Shown: one piece after another, positions 1-7,433 of the stretch
Layout of the letters: each line of letters begins with the position of its first letter
Numbering within the stretch: position 1 is the stretch's first letter
NCBI GenBank assembly: GCA_020049045.1
Contig: JAIFLN010000106.1
Location: 1 to 54,841 of the forward strand
DNA: 54,841 bases
Direction: 5' to 3'
DNA from: Spirochaetota bacterium
Lineage (GTDB): Bacteria; Spirochaetota; Spirochaetia; JABEVK01
Notes under the pieces: model-generated
Told to the model about the DNA's origin: nothing
Seen by the model: only the letters and a program-made list of their open reading frames with translations
Database searches by the model: none
Made by a program: the position numbers and the translations under genes

Positions 1-1549
1 GCTGTGCCATGGCTGAACGGACAAGTACTTCGTACCCTGGCGTTCCTAGACACCTCACCGCTTCAGAAGTCACTCTCAGAAAAGCGTCCTTGGCTTGATC
101 ACAAGTGTCGCCGTGAAACACAAACCCCGTTTTTCCAGCTTGAACGGTATCGTGAAGACCACCTCTGTCGTGAACCAAGGGCAGGCAGCCGTAACGAAGA
201 GACAGGAGCTGGCTGATCCCGCAGGGCTCAAAATCGCTGGGCATCAGAAAGAAGTCTCCTACCGAATAGAGGCGGTTTGCCAGGTCTGCGTCAAAAACCT
301 GAAGAAACAGGGCTGTAGGTTCGTCGTTCAGAAGATCCAGTTTATCCTCTAACTCACCTGTTCCCAAAACAAGCAGTGCCGTACCTTGAGCCAGAAAAGC
401 TCGGTATAACGGCATCCCTGGGGCAAGGTCTTCCGTAAAGAGTCCCAGTTTTTGAGCAACGGCACGGGTAACACATACGGTCAGAGGCAGGCCTTGAGCT
501 TCCTGCAAAAATTGAGACAAGTGTTGTCGTACACGCTTGGAGTTTCCCAACCTCATCCCCTGTTTCGATTCCAGCCTGTCCACCAGCCTAGGGAGTTCTT
601 TCCAAAGCTGGTCGCGGTGGTTCTTGCGGCGAGAAACAAGATCAGGGGTTTCATTTCCAAAAGGGGGATTAAGCCTCATCGGATCGAAGGTCTTATAGTC
701 CAATCCGTTGAGAATTCCCGACAACCTGCCTTCTTCATTACGAAGGGCAAGATCGACTTCCAAGCCCCGTCCCCCAAGAAAGTTGGCCGAAGGATCGTCG
801 GGCTGCATAATCTCCCGAGCATAGGTTGGGCTGACAGTATTGACAGCGTCCGCACAGCGTATCCCACAACGTATGGGGTTGAAGCACTGTGCGGCCGAGG
901 GGTCGGCAATCAGAGTTTTCCACCCAGATCGATCCAGGGCATCCCAGCGCTCCGGAAACCACTGCCGCCAGCTGGCACCGGGAGCATAGGGATCATCGAA
1001 GGGTCTGGTTCCTTGATAATCAAGATTGTGGATGGTGAACAATGTCTTTATAGAGTCTGTTCTACCATCCAGTCTGACGAGCAGGGGAATCAAACCTGTA
1101 TGCCAATCGTGGCAGTGAACAACCTGAGTACGGCTGAAGGGCTTGTGGTGTTTGACCAGTTCCCATACTGCGGCGCTGAAAAAAGCGAAACGACGGGCAT
1201 CATCCTCAAAAGGGCCCTTTCCTCGTGCACCGGAATCGACATAAATGGCGGAAAAATCCCCCTGGAACAAGAAGGCTTCAATCAAATGGATTTCCAATCC
1301 GTTAAAAACAGTACGATGCAATCGGACCTGGTGTGGTTCACCTTCAAAGCGTATCAGGAAATCCAACACTGCTTCAGTCTTCGAAGGAATGCCAGAACTG
1401 TCGCCATAAAGCGGTAGAACAACAAGAACACGATGTCCCCTCGAGCGCAAACGCGATGACAAATCGAAGACAACATCGGCCAAACCCCCCACCTTGGCAA
1501 CGCCGCGGCATTCGGCCGAAGCCATCAGGATCGTCAGATTCTTCTTCAT
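1..1549 (-). CDS. glgA: Glycogen synthase GlgA (3' end cut by window edge)
   Basis: ADP-glucose-dependent GT5 glycogen synthase, extending alpha-1,4-glucan in the cytoplasm. The frame stays open from the ATG at 1549 to the left edge (about 516 codons). The N-terminus carries the ADP-glucose-binding loop as KVGGLADVV (the family usually has KTGGL), followed by the HCHDWHTGLIP segment. Near the edge are PSDFEPCGISQL, with the conserved catalytic E-x-CG region, then a G-x-TGFVF stretch and RSAMAQ, which is close to the usual C-terminus, so probably only 10-30 residues are missing. It is divergent from glgC, whose product makes its substrate. An AAGGA directly abuts the ATG with no spacing, and a TATACT hexamer (1556-1561) ends 6 bases upstream, so the mRNA may be leaderless. 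Family call is firm. Confidence 0.95.
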   Translation of the reverse strand, partial: MKKNLTILMASAECRGVAKVGGLADVVFDLSSRLRSRGHRVLVVLPLYGDSSGIPSKTEAVLDFLIRFEGEPHQVRLHRTVFNGLEIHLIEAFLFQGDFSAIYVDSGARGKGPFEDDARRFAFFSAAVWELVKHHKPFSRTQVVHCHDWHTGLIPLLVRLDGRTDSIKTLFTIHNLDYQGTRPFDDPYAPGASWRQWFPERWDALDRSGWKTLIADPSAAQCFNPIRCGIRCADAVNTVSPTYAREIMQPDDPSANFLGGRGLEVDLALRNEEGRLSGILNGLDYKTFDPMRLNPPFGNETPDLVSRRKNHRDQLWKELPRLVDRLESKQGMRLGNSKRVRQHLSQFLQEAQGLPLTVCVTRAVAQKLGLFTEDLAPGMPLYRAFLAQGTALLVLGTGELEDKLDLLNDEPTALFLQVFDADLANRLYSVGDFFLMPSDFEPCGISQLLSLRYGCLPLVHDRGGLHDTVQAGKTGFVFHGDTCDQAKDAFLRVTSEAVRCLGTPGYEVLVRSAMAQ

Positions 1550-1555
1550 TCCTTG

Positions 1556-1561
1556 AGTATA
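1556..1561 (-). promoter_or_regulatory. -10-like hexamer directly upstream of glgA
   Basis: On the minus strand TATACT lies 6 bases before the glgA ATG. The only purine-rich Shine-Dalgarno-like bases touch the ATG, too close to work. No good -35 hexamer is visible at normal spacing. This fits the leaderless geometry seen at several other genes in the window, but is one of the weaker examples. Confidence 0.35.
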
Positions 1562-1582
1562 GGTCTCTTTTGTCTTTTTTTG

Positions 1583-1611
1583 TTTACAAGCCCTAAACCA
1601 TGAATCAGAAT
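1583..1611 (+). promoter_or_regulatory. Candidate glgC promoter
   Basis: TTTACA (1583-1588), a 17-base spacer and CAGAAT (1606-1611) give 5/6 and 4/6 matches to the vegetative consensus. The predicted start is about 1618, just before the GAGGAG ribosome site of glgC. It lies in the 86-base gap shared with glgA. Visual match only. Confidence 0.35.
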
Positions 1612-1635
1612 GAAAACTAGAGGAGAGCCATTACT

Positions 1636-2910
1636 ATGATGGAAGACACCATTTGCTTGATTCTGGGAGGCGGGCAGGGGAGCCGTTTGTTCCCTTTGAC
1701 TAAGGACCGCTCCAAACCAGCTGTTCCCATCGGTGGCAAGTTTCGCCTCATCGATATACCGATCAGCAACAGTTTGAACTCTGAAATCTTTAAGATTCTT
1801 ATCCTCACGCAATTCAATTCCGCATCTTTGAACCAACACATCAATCAGACTTATCGTTTTGATAATTTTCACGACGGCTTTGTTGACATTCTGGCGGCGG
1901 AACAAACCATGGAGAATGCCGATTGGTACCAAGGAACCGCTGACGCAGTTCGCAAGACCATCAAGCATTTCACCTCTTTCAAGAATGTCAAACACGTCTT
2001 GATTCTGTCTGGTGATCAGATCTACACCATGGATTTCCGCGAGATGTTCAAATACCATGAACAAGTCAAAGCCAATCTGACCGTGTCAGTGTTGCCCTGC
2101 AATAGGGCTGATGCCAAGGGTTTTGGTATCGTCAAAATGAAAGATGGTTTGATCAATGAGTTTGTTGAGAAACCCAAAGATGAAACGCTTCTCGATAGCC
2201 TCAAAACAAGTGAATTCATCCGACAAACCTTTCCTCAAATCGAGTCCGGCAAAGAGTGGTTGGCATCGATGGGAATCTACCTGTTCAATGTCGAGACCTT
2301 GCTGGAGCTGCTGGATAACGACCACAAGGATTTCGGCAAGGAAGTGATTCCCAAGGCCATCAAGACTAAACGGGTCGGAGGATATCTTTTTAACGGTTAT
2401 TGGGAAGACGTTGGAACCATTCATTCGTTCTGGAAAGCCAACCTTGATTTTGCCTGCAAAAATCCTCAGTTTGATTTCTATAACAAACAGATCTACACCC
2501 ATGCCCGTTATCTTCCCTCGAGCCGCTTCAGTGAGTGTACTGTCGACGAATCCTTAGTCTGTGACGGGACCATTCTGAACAAGACAAGGCTGAAAGAAAC
2601 CGTGATTGGAATTCGAACCATTGTGCCCAACGGTGCGGATATTGAGAAATCCATCATTATGGGAGCGGATGATTACGAGAGCCCCGAAGACCGCAAAGCC
2701 AACAAGGCCAAGGGAATCCCTGATATTGGCATTGGTGCGGGTACCGTAATCCGAAACTCGATCATCGACAAAAACGCCAGGATCGGAAAAAACTGTTTCA
2801 TTACCAACAAGGATAAGAAGGACCATTTTGACGGGGGCAACTACGTTATCCGTGACGGTATTGTCGTTGTGCCCAAGGGAGCTATCATCCCTGACGGAAC
2901 GGTCATCTGA
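1636..2910 (+). CDS. glgC: Glucose-1-phosphate adenylyltransferase (ADP-glucose pyrophosphorylase)
   Basis: Makes ADP-glucose from ATP and glucose-1-phosphate, the committed step of bacterial glycogen synthesis. The 424-residue length is normal for the family. The N-terminus has the nucleotidyltransferase signature GGGQGSRLFPLT followed by RSKPAVPIGGKFRLID; a YQGTADAVR block and a GDQIYTMD metal-binding segment follow. The C-terminal third has the repeating isoleucine pattern of a left-handed beta-helix (IIMGAD, IGIGAGTVI, NSIIDKNARIGKN). The start is supported by a GAGGAG site 9-10 bases upstream. Divergent from glgA; the gene ends in a strong intrinsic terminator. Confidence 0.97.
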   Translation: MMEDTICLILGGGQGSRLFPLTKDRSKPAVPIGGKFRLIDIPISNSLNSEIFKILILTQFNSASLNQHINQTYRFDNFHDGFVDILAAEQTMENADWYQGTADAVRKTIKHFTSFKNVKHVLILSGDQIYTMDFREMFKYHEQVKANLTVSVLPCNRADAKGFGIVKMKDGLINEFVEKPKDETLLDSLKTSEFIRQTFPQIESGKEWLASMGIYLFNVETLLELLDNDHKDFGKEVIPKAIKTKRVGGYLFNGYWEDVGTIHSFWKANLDFACKNPQFDFYNKQIYTHARYLPSSRFSECTVDESLVCDGTILNKTRLKETVIGIRTIVPNGADIEKSIIMGADDYESPEDRKANKAKGIPDIGIGAGTVIRNSIIDKNARIGKNCFITNKDKKDHFDGGNYVIRDGIVVVPKGAIIPDGTVI

Positions 2911-2926
2911 TTCTCTGGTTTGAAAT

Positions 2927-2956
2927 TTGACACAGGGGCCATGGTGGAAGTACCCT
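2927..2956 (+). promoter_or_regulatory. Candidate leaderless promoter for the first FNR-like gene, nested in the glgC terminator
   Basis: A perfect TTGACA (2927-2932) is followed by an 18-base spacer and TACCCT (2951-2956), then exactly 7 bases before the ATG at 2964. Transcription starting at that ATG would lack the 5' arm of the terminator hairpin and so could not fold it. The -10 match is only 3/6, but the TAnnnT shape and 7-base gap recur at other genes here. Confidence 0.4.
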
Positions 2957-2977
2957 CTCCGCCATGGCCTTTTTTTT
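2937..2977 (+). terminator. Rho-independent terminator of glgC
   Basis: An 11-base stem, GGCCATGGTGG (2937-2947) with CCGCCATGGCC (2959-2969, one G-T pair), closes an 11-base loop and is followed by eight T residues (2970-2977). It lies 26 bases after the glgC stop codon. The 3' arm contains the ATG used to start the next gene. Confidence 0.9.
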
Positions 2978-3614
2978 GCGCCCTGTCGATGTCATCAGAC
3001 TTGAAAACTCCGGTCCTGACTCTTGGACGGTGTACTGGAAAAGAAACTTTGATTTCCTTCCAGGTCAGGTGGTAGCACTCAGTATTTTCCCGTCTGGTGT
3101 CCAAAGGTTATACAGTCTGGCGACCGGCAACCATGCAGAAGAGGTTGGCATCCTTTTCAATCTGGCTCCTGGAGGTGCTCTGACACCTCTACTGCAGGCC
3201 GTCAGACCTGGTCATCGAATCTATGTCAGCGATCCCTTCGGTTCTTTTGTCGGCTTCAAGGGGCCTGCGTTCTGGATCGCCAACGGAACGGGGGTTGCTC
3301 CCTTCTTATCCATGCTCGACTCCGGTCTGATTGAGGACAAAGTGATGATTCATGGTGCCCGCACCCGGGAGTATTTCTTGGGTCAGGAAACTTTTTCCTC
3401 ACTTCTGAGAGAGAGTTATGTTCGCTGTGCCAGTGCAGATCAGGGAAAAGGGTTGTTTCAAGGCCGACTAACCACCTATCTCTCCAGTCGGGATTGGATA
3501 AAGACTGTTCCGTATTATCTTTGCGGCAGTGCTTCCATGATTGTCGAAGCCAGGGATATTCTGATCAGCCGAGGGGTTCCCTTCAAGAACATCCTTTCAG
3601 AGGTTTACTTCTAA
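2964..3614 (+). CDS. Ferredoxin-NADP+ reductase-like flavoprotein 1, coupled to rlmN
   Basis: Small FNR-superfamily oxidoreductase of 216 residues: an N-terminal flavin-binding barrel with the RxYS motif (RLYS, about residue 50), a PFGSF turn, then an NAD(P)-binding domain with GTGVAPF (about 110) and a C-terminal CGSASM segment. The chain ends in EVYF, an aromatic end as in bacterial FNRs, where the terminal aromatic stacks on the flavin. There are no FeS cysteine clusters, so it is not PyrK-like. The stop codon overlaps the rlmN start (TAATG). The ATG lies inside the 3' arm of the glgC terminator with no good ribosome site; a TTG at 2976 is an alternative start. I infer it feeds electrons, directly or through a flavodoxin/ferredoxin, to RlmN. 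It is one of three paralogues here. Confidence 0.82.
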   Translation: MAFFLRPVDVIRLENSGPDSWTVYWKRNFDFLPGQVVALSIFPSGVQRLYSLATGNHAEEVGILFNLAPGGALTPLLQAVRPGHRIYVSDPFGSFVGFKGPAFWIANGTGVAPFLSMLDSGLIEDKVMIHGARTREYFLGQETFSSLLRESYVRCASADQGKGLFQGRLTTYLSSRDWIKTVPYYLCGSASMIVEARDILISRGVPFKNILSEVYF

Positions 3615-4657
3615 TGAACCCGAAAACAGTTTTGTTCGGTAAGACTCTTGAGGAGCTAAAAAAGCTGGCTGAGGAACTCGGTCAGAAATCGTTTGTGGGA
3701 ACCCAGATTGCCAAAGGGCTCTACCAGCGTAGGGTTTCCTCCTTTTCTGAAATGACAGACTTGTCTCTTCCGCTTCGCCAGCGGCTTGAGGCCGAATATG
3801 AGCTGGGACTAACACTGCCCAACAAGGTTGATGCATCAATCGACGGAACAAAAAAGTATCTCTTTCCAGCCGCAGGAAAATTCATTGAAGCCGCCTATAT
3901 ACCCGATACCGACCGCAAGACGCTTTGTCTTTCCAGTCAGGTGGGCTGCAAAATGGGTTGTCTTTTCTGCATGACTGCCAAACAGGGTTTCCAAGCCAAT
4001 TTATCTGTCAATGAAATCCTCAACCAAGTCCGCAGTCTTCCTGAAGGAAACGAACTAACCAATGTTGTTTATATGGGAATGGGAGAACCCCTCGACAACC
4101 TCGAGAATACCTTGAAGAGTCTTGAGATTTTGACCGCTGACTGGGGTATGGGATTTGGAGTTCAGCGGGTTACTGTTTCGAGCATCGGGCTGATGCCGGC
4201 ACTGGAAACGTTTTTCAGCCGTACCCGTGTCAGGTTTGCACTTTCGCTGCATAATCCGTTTGAGGATGAAAGGGCACAGCTTTTACCAGTGCAAAATGTT
4301 CATGGATTGGCACAAATCATTGGGTTTCTCAAATCCATTCAAGATACCGATGCCCGTCGCCTCAGCATTGAATACATTGCCTTTGCAGGGGTCAATGACA
4401 CTCCTCGCCATGTCAAGGAACTTGTCCGCCTTCTCCATGGATTGAAAATTCGTGTCAATTTGATCCGTTTCCATCCGATTCCTGGAACCCCGCTCATCGG
4501 TTCTGACGAGTCAACTCTCGTCAGGATGCGAGACGCTTTGTCAGAAAGGGGAATTCCAACGACCATCCGCCGGAGCCGTGGACAGGACATCTACGCCGCC
4601 TGCGGTCTGCTTTCGACAAAAGCGCTGCTTCAAAACTCGAACCAGCAGGACTTCTAA
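3614..4657 (+). CDS. rlmN: Dual-specificity 23S rRNA/tRNA m2A methyltransferase RlmN
   Basis: Radical-SAM methyltransferase methylating C2 of A2503 in 23S rRNA and A37 in some tRNAs (family knowledge). 347 residues. The cluster motif CxxxCxxC is C112, C116, C119 (within SSQVGCKMGCLFC); C105, seven residues earlier in TLCLSSQ, matches the catalytic pair member C118 of E. coli RlmN, and the C in YAACG near the C-terminus matches the methyl-carrying C355. GMGEPLDN is also present. The ATG at 3614 shares its A with the stop of the FNR-like gene, so translation is coupled; an upstream in-frame extension to 3494 overlaps that gene and is rejected. It converges within 3 bases on the next gene. Confidence 0.96.
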   Translation: MNPKTVLFGKTLEELKKLAEELGQKSFVGTQIAKGLYQRRVSSFSEMTDLSLPLRQRLEAEYELGLTLPNKVDASIDGTKKYLFPAAGKFIEAAYIPDTDRKTLCLSSQVGCKMGCLFCMTAKQGFQANLSVNEILNQVRSLPEGNELTNVVYMGMGEPLDNLENTLKSLEILTADWGMGFGVQRVTVSSIGLMPALETFFSRTRVRFALSLHNPFEDERAQLLPVQNVHGLAQIIGFLKSIQDTDARRLSIEYIAFAGVNDTPRHVKELVRLLHGLKIRVNLIRFHPIPGTPLIGSDESTLVRMRDALSERGIPTTIRRSRGQDIYAACGLLSTKALLQNSNQQDF

Positions 4658-4660
4658 GAA

Positions 4661-5308
4661 CTACCGCCTGTCCAAGGTCCATTGCCAGGTTTCAGGCTGA
4701 TTTGCTATTGGGGTAAATCCCATGCGTTTCAGATATTTTGCATGAGCAGGAACGAGTGCTTTTGCCCGAAAGGTTCCTGTACCAGACCAGATTTGGGAAC
4801 GAAGGCCCTCCTGATAGACGAAACGGGCATTCTGATAATCCCGCCAAGCGGGTATGGCATAGTCGACCAGAATTTCCTGGTTTCCCTGACCATCTGCCCG
4901 ACAAACGAAAAGACTGATCGGTAATACTTCCCGCAACACAAAAAACACCCGTGCATCGCCAGGTAATTTGCGCGGGAAATTGGGTTGAAATCGTGCCAGG
5001 TCAGGACCAAAAGTTTCCAGAAACCGGGCAAGCAGGGTGGAACTCCCGGGTTCGGAATCTTCTACCGGCACTTCTAGCAGTGAGAACCTGTCCCTTGTGG
5101 AAGCCAGTTGCAGTAGATAGTAAGTATTGATGACAACGATAAAGGCGTTGAGACCGAAGACTGGCCAAGCCTGAATCAGATATCCATAAATAGAAAAGAG
5201 ACTGGCACCCACGAGATTGACCCATCGGAGCCAGCGGATGTTCTTCATGGTGAGGGAGACGGCAACCACGATCGATGCTACCGTACCCAATACTTCAATC
5301 AGGTTCAT
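4661..5308 (-). CDS. Membrane protein, YgjV/PQ-loop-like N-terminus with soluble C-terminal domain
   Basis: 215 residues. The first ~70 residues form three hydrophobic helices (around ASIVVAVSL, LVGASLFSIYGYLI, FGLNAFIVVINTYYLL), a pattern seen in small YgjV-like membrane proteins and half-SWEET transporters. The remaining ~140 residues are soluble and end in HAKYLKRMGF, which resembles the last motif of GNAT acetyltransferases; this is a weak resemblance. The ATG at 5308 is chosen over TTG at 5314 because GGAGG lies 8 bases before it. The gene is divergent from menA with only 37 bases between starts. Function not known. Confidence 0.75.
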   Translation of the reverse strand: MNLIEVLGTVASIVVAVSLTMKNIRWLRWVNLVGASLFSIYGYLIQAWPVFGLNAFIVVINTYYLLQLASTRDRFSLLEVPVEDSEPGSSTLLARFLETFGPDLARFQPNFPRKLPGDARVFFVLREVLPISLFVCRADGQGNQEILVDYAIPAWRDYQNARFVYQEGLRSQIWSGTGTFRAKALVPAHAKYLKRMGFTPIANQPETWQWTLDRR

Positions 5309-5338
5309 GGACAAGTCCTCCCTAGCTCATTATATACT
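5308..5338 (+). promoter_or_regulatory. Candidate leaderless promoter of menA-like gene
   Basis: TGGACA (5308-5313, 5/6 match) and TATACT (5333-5338, 5/6; spacer 19) or TATATA (5331-5336; spacer 17). The first pairing ends 7 bases before the ATG at 5346, and no Shine-Dalgarno site is present. The -35 overlaps the start codon of the divergent membrane-protein gene. Confidence 0.45.
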
Positions 5339-5345
5339 GCACACT

Positions 5346-6263
5346 ATGACCTGGAACACCTTCCTTCGCATCGTTGAGATTCGAACCAAGATTGTGAGCG
5401 TTTCTACGTTTCTTTTGGCTCTTCTCTCGGCACTCTGGCTGCTTGGGCCAATTCCTTGGCACTTGGCTGGGCTTCTCTTTATCGCCGTTATCGCTATCGA
5501 TATGGGAACAACGGCTTTTAACACGTATTTTGACTTTGAAAGGGGTGTCGATGCTGTCGAGACAAACAGAGAGACTGACAAAGTTCTAGTCCATCAGCAA
5601 GTGGCCCCTGGGTATGCACTTGTCACTGCTTTGGGACTGTTTGCTTTTGCATCGGTTCTAGGTTTGTTTCTGGTCCTTTGGACGGGATGGCCCTTGCTCG
5701 TGCTCGGTGTCCTCAGCCTGGCTGTCGCGTTTTTGTATTCCGGCGGCTCGAAACCGATCAGCTCAACCCCCTGGGGTGAGTTTTTTGCGGGTTTCTTTCT
5801 GGGCACGGTACTTTGGGTCGTTGTCTTCTATGTTTTGGCAGCGCCTGAACGGTGGCTAAACAATTACTGGTGGCAGGTGCCTCTGCTCAGTCTGCCGAGT
5901 TTTCTTTTTATCGCCTCGATACTCACGGTCAATAATTGTTGTGACCGGCAAGGGGACGCCTTGGCGGGCCGCAGGACTCTAGCCATTTTGTGGGGGACCA
6001 AGGCGAATACTTTGGTGATACTTCAGCCGCTGCTTGCCTACACCGCTCTTGGAGTCCTTTCCATTTTTGGGCTTCTCCCTTGGACCTTTCTTCTTGTAGC
6101 TCTTCTTGGACCAGCAATAACAATTCCATTTTGGCGGAGCATGTTTCAGAGGGGTTTCAGTCACGCGACAAAGGGACCCAATATGGGTGCTGTCTCCCAG
6201 ACCTTTCTGCTCTACACCTTGGTCTCGGTATCTGGCTGGGCGGCAGGGATTGCACTTCGTTGA
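5346..6263 (+). CDS. menA: UbiA-family prenyltransferase, MenA-like
   Basis: Integral membrane prenyltransferase, probably 1,4-dihydroxy-2-naphthoate polyprenyltransferase of menaquinone synthesis. 305 residues with about eight to nine hydrophobic helices. The first Asp-rich motif is in NTYFDFERGVD (about residues 66-76), the second in NNCCDRQGD (about residue 200); both bind the Mg-prenyl-diphosphate in this superfamily. The start at 5346 is preferred over a longer frame beginning at 5217 because the longer form overlaps the divergent gene and adds no conserved sequence. No other menaquinone gene is in view, so another UbiA-type substrate remains possible. If MenA, the organism respires, unlike host-restricted treponemes. 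Confidence 0.8.
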   Translation: MTWNTFLRIVEIRTKIVSVSTFLLALLSALWLLGPIPWHLAGLLFIAVIAIDMGTTAFNTYFDFERGVDAVETNRETDKVLVHQQVAPGYALVTALGLFAFASVLGLFLVLWTGWPLLVLGVLSLAVAFLYSGGSKPISSTPWGEFFAGFFLGTVLWVVVFYVLAAPERWLNNYWWQVPLLSLPSFLFIASILTVNNCCDRQGDALAGRRTLAILWGTKANTLVILQPLLAYTALGVLSIFGLLPWTFLLVALLGPAITIPFWRSMFQRGFSHATKGPNMGAVSQTFLLYTLVSVSGWAAGIALR

Positions 6264-6964
6264 TACTCAAAACGGTTTTCAGCAGCTTATGGGGCCTCTG
6301 TTTTTGCTTTGTTCTTTCCGCAATTCCTATGCCCTCGGCCTTGGAGACGGGGCATATTTTAGGGCGTGGTCTTCCAGGGGGCGTTCCACCTCTTGCTCTC
6401 GTCGATGAATTGTTCGTTCTTGGCTGGAGCCGTGCCAACAAACTGGCATACTTGGAACGAAGATCGATGCCAGCACAACCCGAGGTCAACCGGTTTCAAA
6501 TTATTGATCTCGTGGAAGACCGGGTCGTTTTTGTAAAGGAATGGCCCAGCTGGGGTAGCGGGGTTTCGAAGGAGAGCTGGTGGGCTGATCATGAAGACGA
6601 GTTTTCTGATTTGTTTCTTCGCTTTCAGCTGACGCCGGTCGATGCTCAGCTCGGTTTGTTCCCGCTGATTCTCGATAATGAGTTTTATACCCTGGTTCTT
6701 CGGACGACTCTGAGCCAAACCGATTCATCTTGGATCGAGCGGCTTGAGGTGGTTGTGAATTCCTCTGGTCGGGGAATCAAGACGGTACGTGATGAAATAG
6801 GTTATTGGCGTTGGGCTGCTGTCTTGGGGTTCCTGCCTTCCCCTTTTGAGAACCGACTTGCCTTGGTTTTACTGGTTCAACCGGCCGGTTGGCTTGGAAC
6901 AACTCAACCTCTGCGTTTTCAGGTATCCGGTCTTAGCCTCAAAGCCGGTTTTCCCAAGCCTTGA
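6260..6964 (+). CDS. Exported protein of unknown function
   Basis: 234 residues beginning at a TTG whose last two bases form the menA stop (TTGA overlap). The N-terminus is a signal peptide: a Lys, then a hydrophobic run (LWGLCFCFVLSAI) and a likely cleavage near PSALET. The mature part has alternating strands, with repeats of W/L-rich strand and acidic loops (ELFVLGWSRANKLAYLE, FQIIDLVEDRVVFV). The pattern is reminiscent of the spirochaetal secreted DUF2259 proteins, but I cannot confirm that. Coupling to menA suggests a cell-envelope role. Confidence 0.65.
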   Translation: MILKTVFSSLWGLCFCFVLSAIPMPSALETGHILGRGLPGGVPPLALVDELFVLGWSRANKLAYLERRSMPAQPEVNRFQIIDLVEDRVVFVKEWPSWGSGVSKESWWADHEDEFSDLFLRFQLTPVDAQLGLFPLILDNEFYTLVLRTTLSQTDSSWIERLEVVVNSSGRGIKTVRDEIGYWRWAAVLGFLPSPFENRLALVLLVQPAGWLGTTQPLRFQVSGLSLKAGFPKP

Positions 6965-6989
6965 CGGACACTCTGGAGGCGGCTTAAAT
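6961..6989 (+). promoter_or_regulatory. Candidate promoter of the perR-like gene
   Basis: TTGACG (6961-6966) overlaps the stop of the exported-protein gene and is followed 17 bases later by TTAAAT (6984-6989). The predicted start leaves a short leader with an AGGAAA ribosome site before the ATG at 7006. No clear Fur/Per box palindrome is visible. Confidence 0.35.
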
Positions 6990-7005
6990 AGAAGTAGGAA
7001 AAAAC

Positions 7006-7413
7006 ATGAAAACCAACGTTGCCCGTTCCGATGCCTATCTGCGCCAAAAGGGCATCAAGGCCTCGTTTCAAAGAGTCTCGATTTTTGATTATCTTCACAA
7101 CACGACTGCTCATCCCTCTGTATCCCAAATTTTTTCGGACCTCCATCCAAACATACCCAGTTTGTCACGGGCCACTGTCTACAATACCATCAACCTTTTT
7201 GTCGAAAAAAAGATCGCCATTCCTGTTCAGGTGGACGGAGTCGAAGCACGCTACGACCTCGCTGAACCCCAGCACGCTCATTTTCATTGTGCCACATGTG
7301 GAACGATCTATGACATTCCAGTAGAAATGGGGCACGCCCCGAAGTCATTGGAGGGTTTTGAGATTCATGAAGCCCAACTGCATTACAAAGGGCTGTGTCC
7401 CTCATGCCGATGA
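7006..7413 (+). CDS. Fur-family regulator, PerR-like peroxide sensor
   Basis: 135-residue winged-helix metalloregulator. It has two structural zinc CxxC pairs (CATC, and CPSC at the C-terminus). The residues that bind the sensing metal in Bacillus PerR can be matched: H in AHPSVSQIF, D in RYDL, both H in QHAH, and D in IYDI. An Asp at the RYDL site is typical of PerR, where Fur has Glu, so peroxide sensing is favoured over iron sensing; this is inference from motif alignment by eye. A possible target is the neighbouring genes, including the downstream phosphodiesterase 20 bases away on the same strand. Confidence 0.85.
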   Translation: MKTNVARSDAYLRQKGIKASFQRVSIFDYLHNTTAHPSVSQIFSDLHPNIPSLSRATVYNTINLFVEKKIAIPVQVDGVEARYDLAEPQHAHFHCATCGTIYDIPVEMGHAPKSLEGFEIHEAQLHYKGLCPSCR

Positions 7414-7433
7414 CCAGAGAGAAGAGGTAAGAC

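Noticed and set aside
452-1417. Long plus-strand open frame
   Set aside because: It lies opposite glgA, whose protein shows clear family motifs; the plus-strand product has none.
5217-5345. N-terminal extension of the MenA-like protein from 5217
   Set aside because: It overlaps the divergent membrane-protein gene and encodes no conserved sequence; ATG 5346 fits the family.
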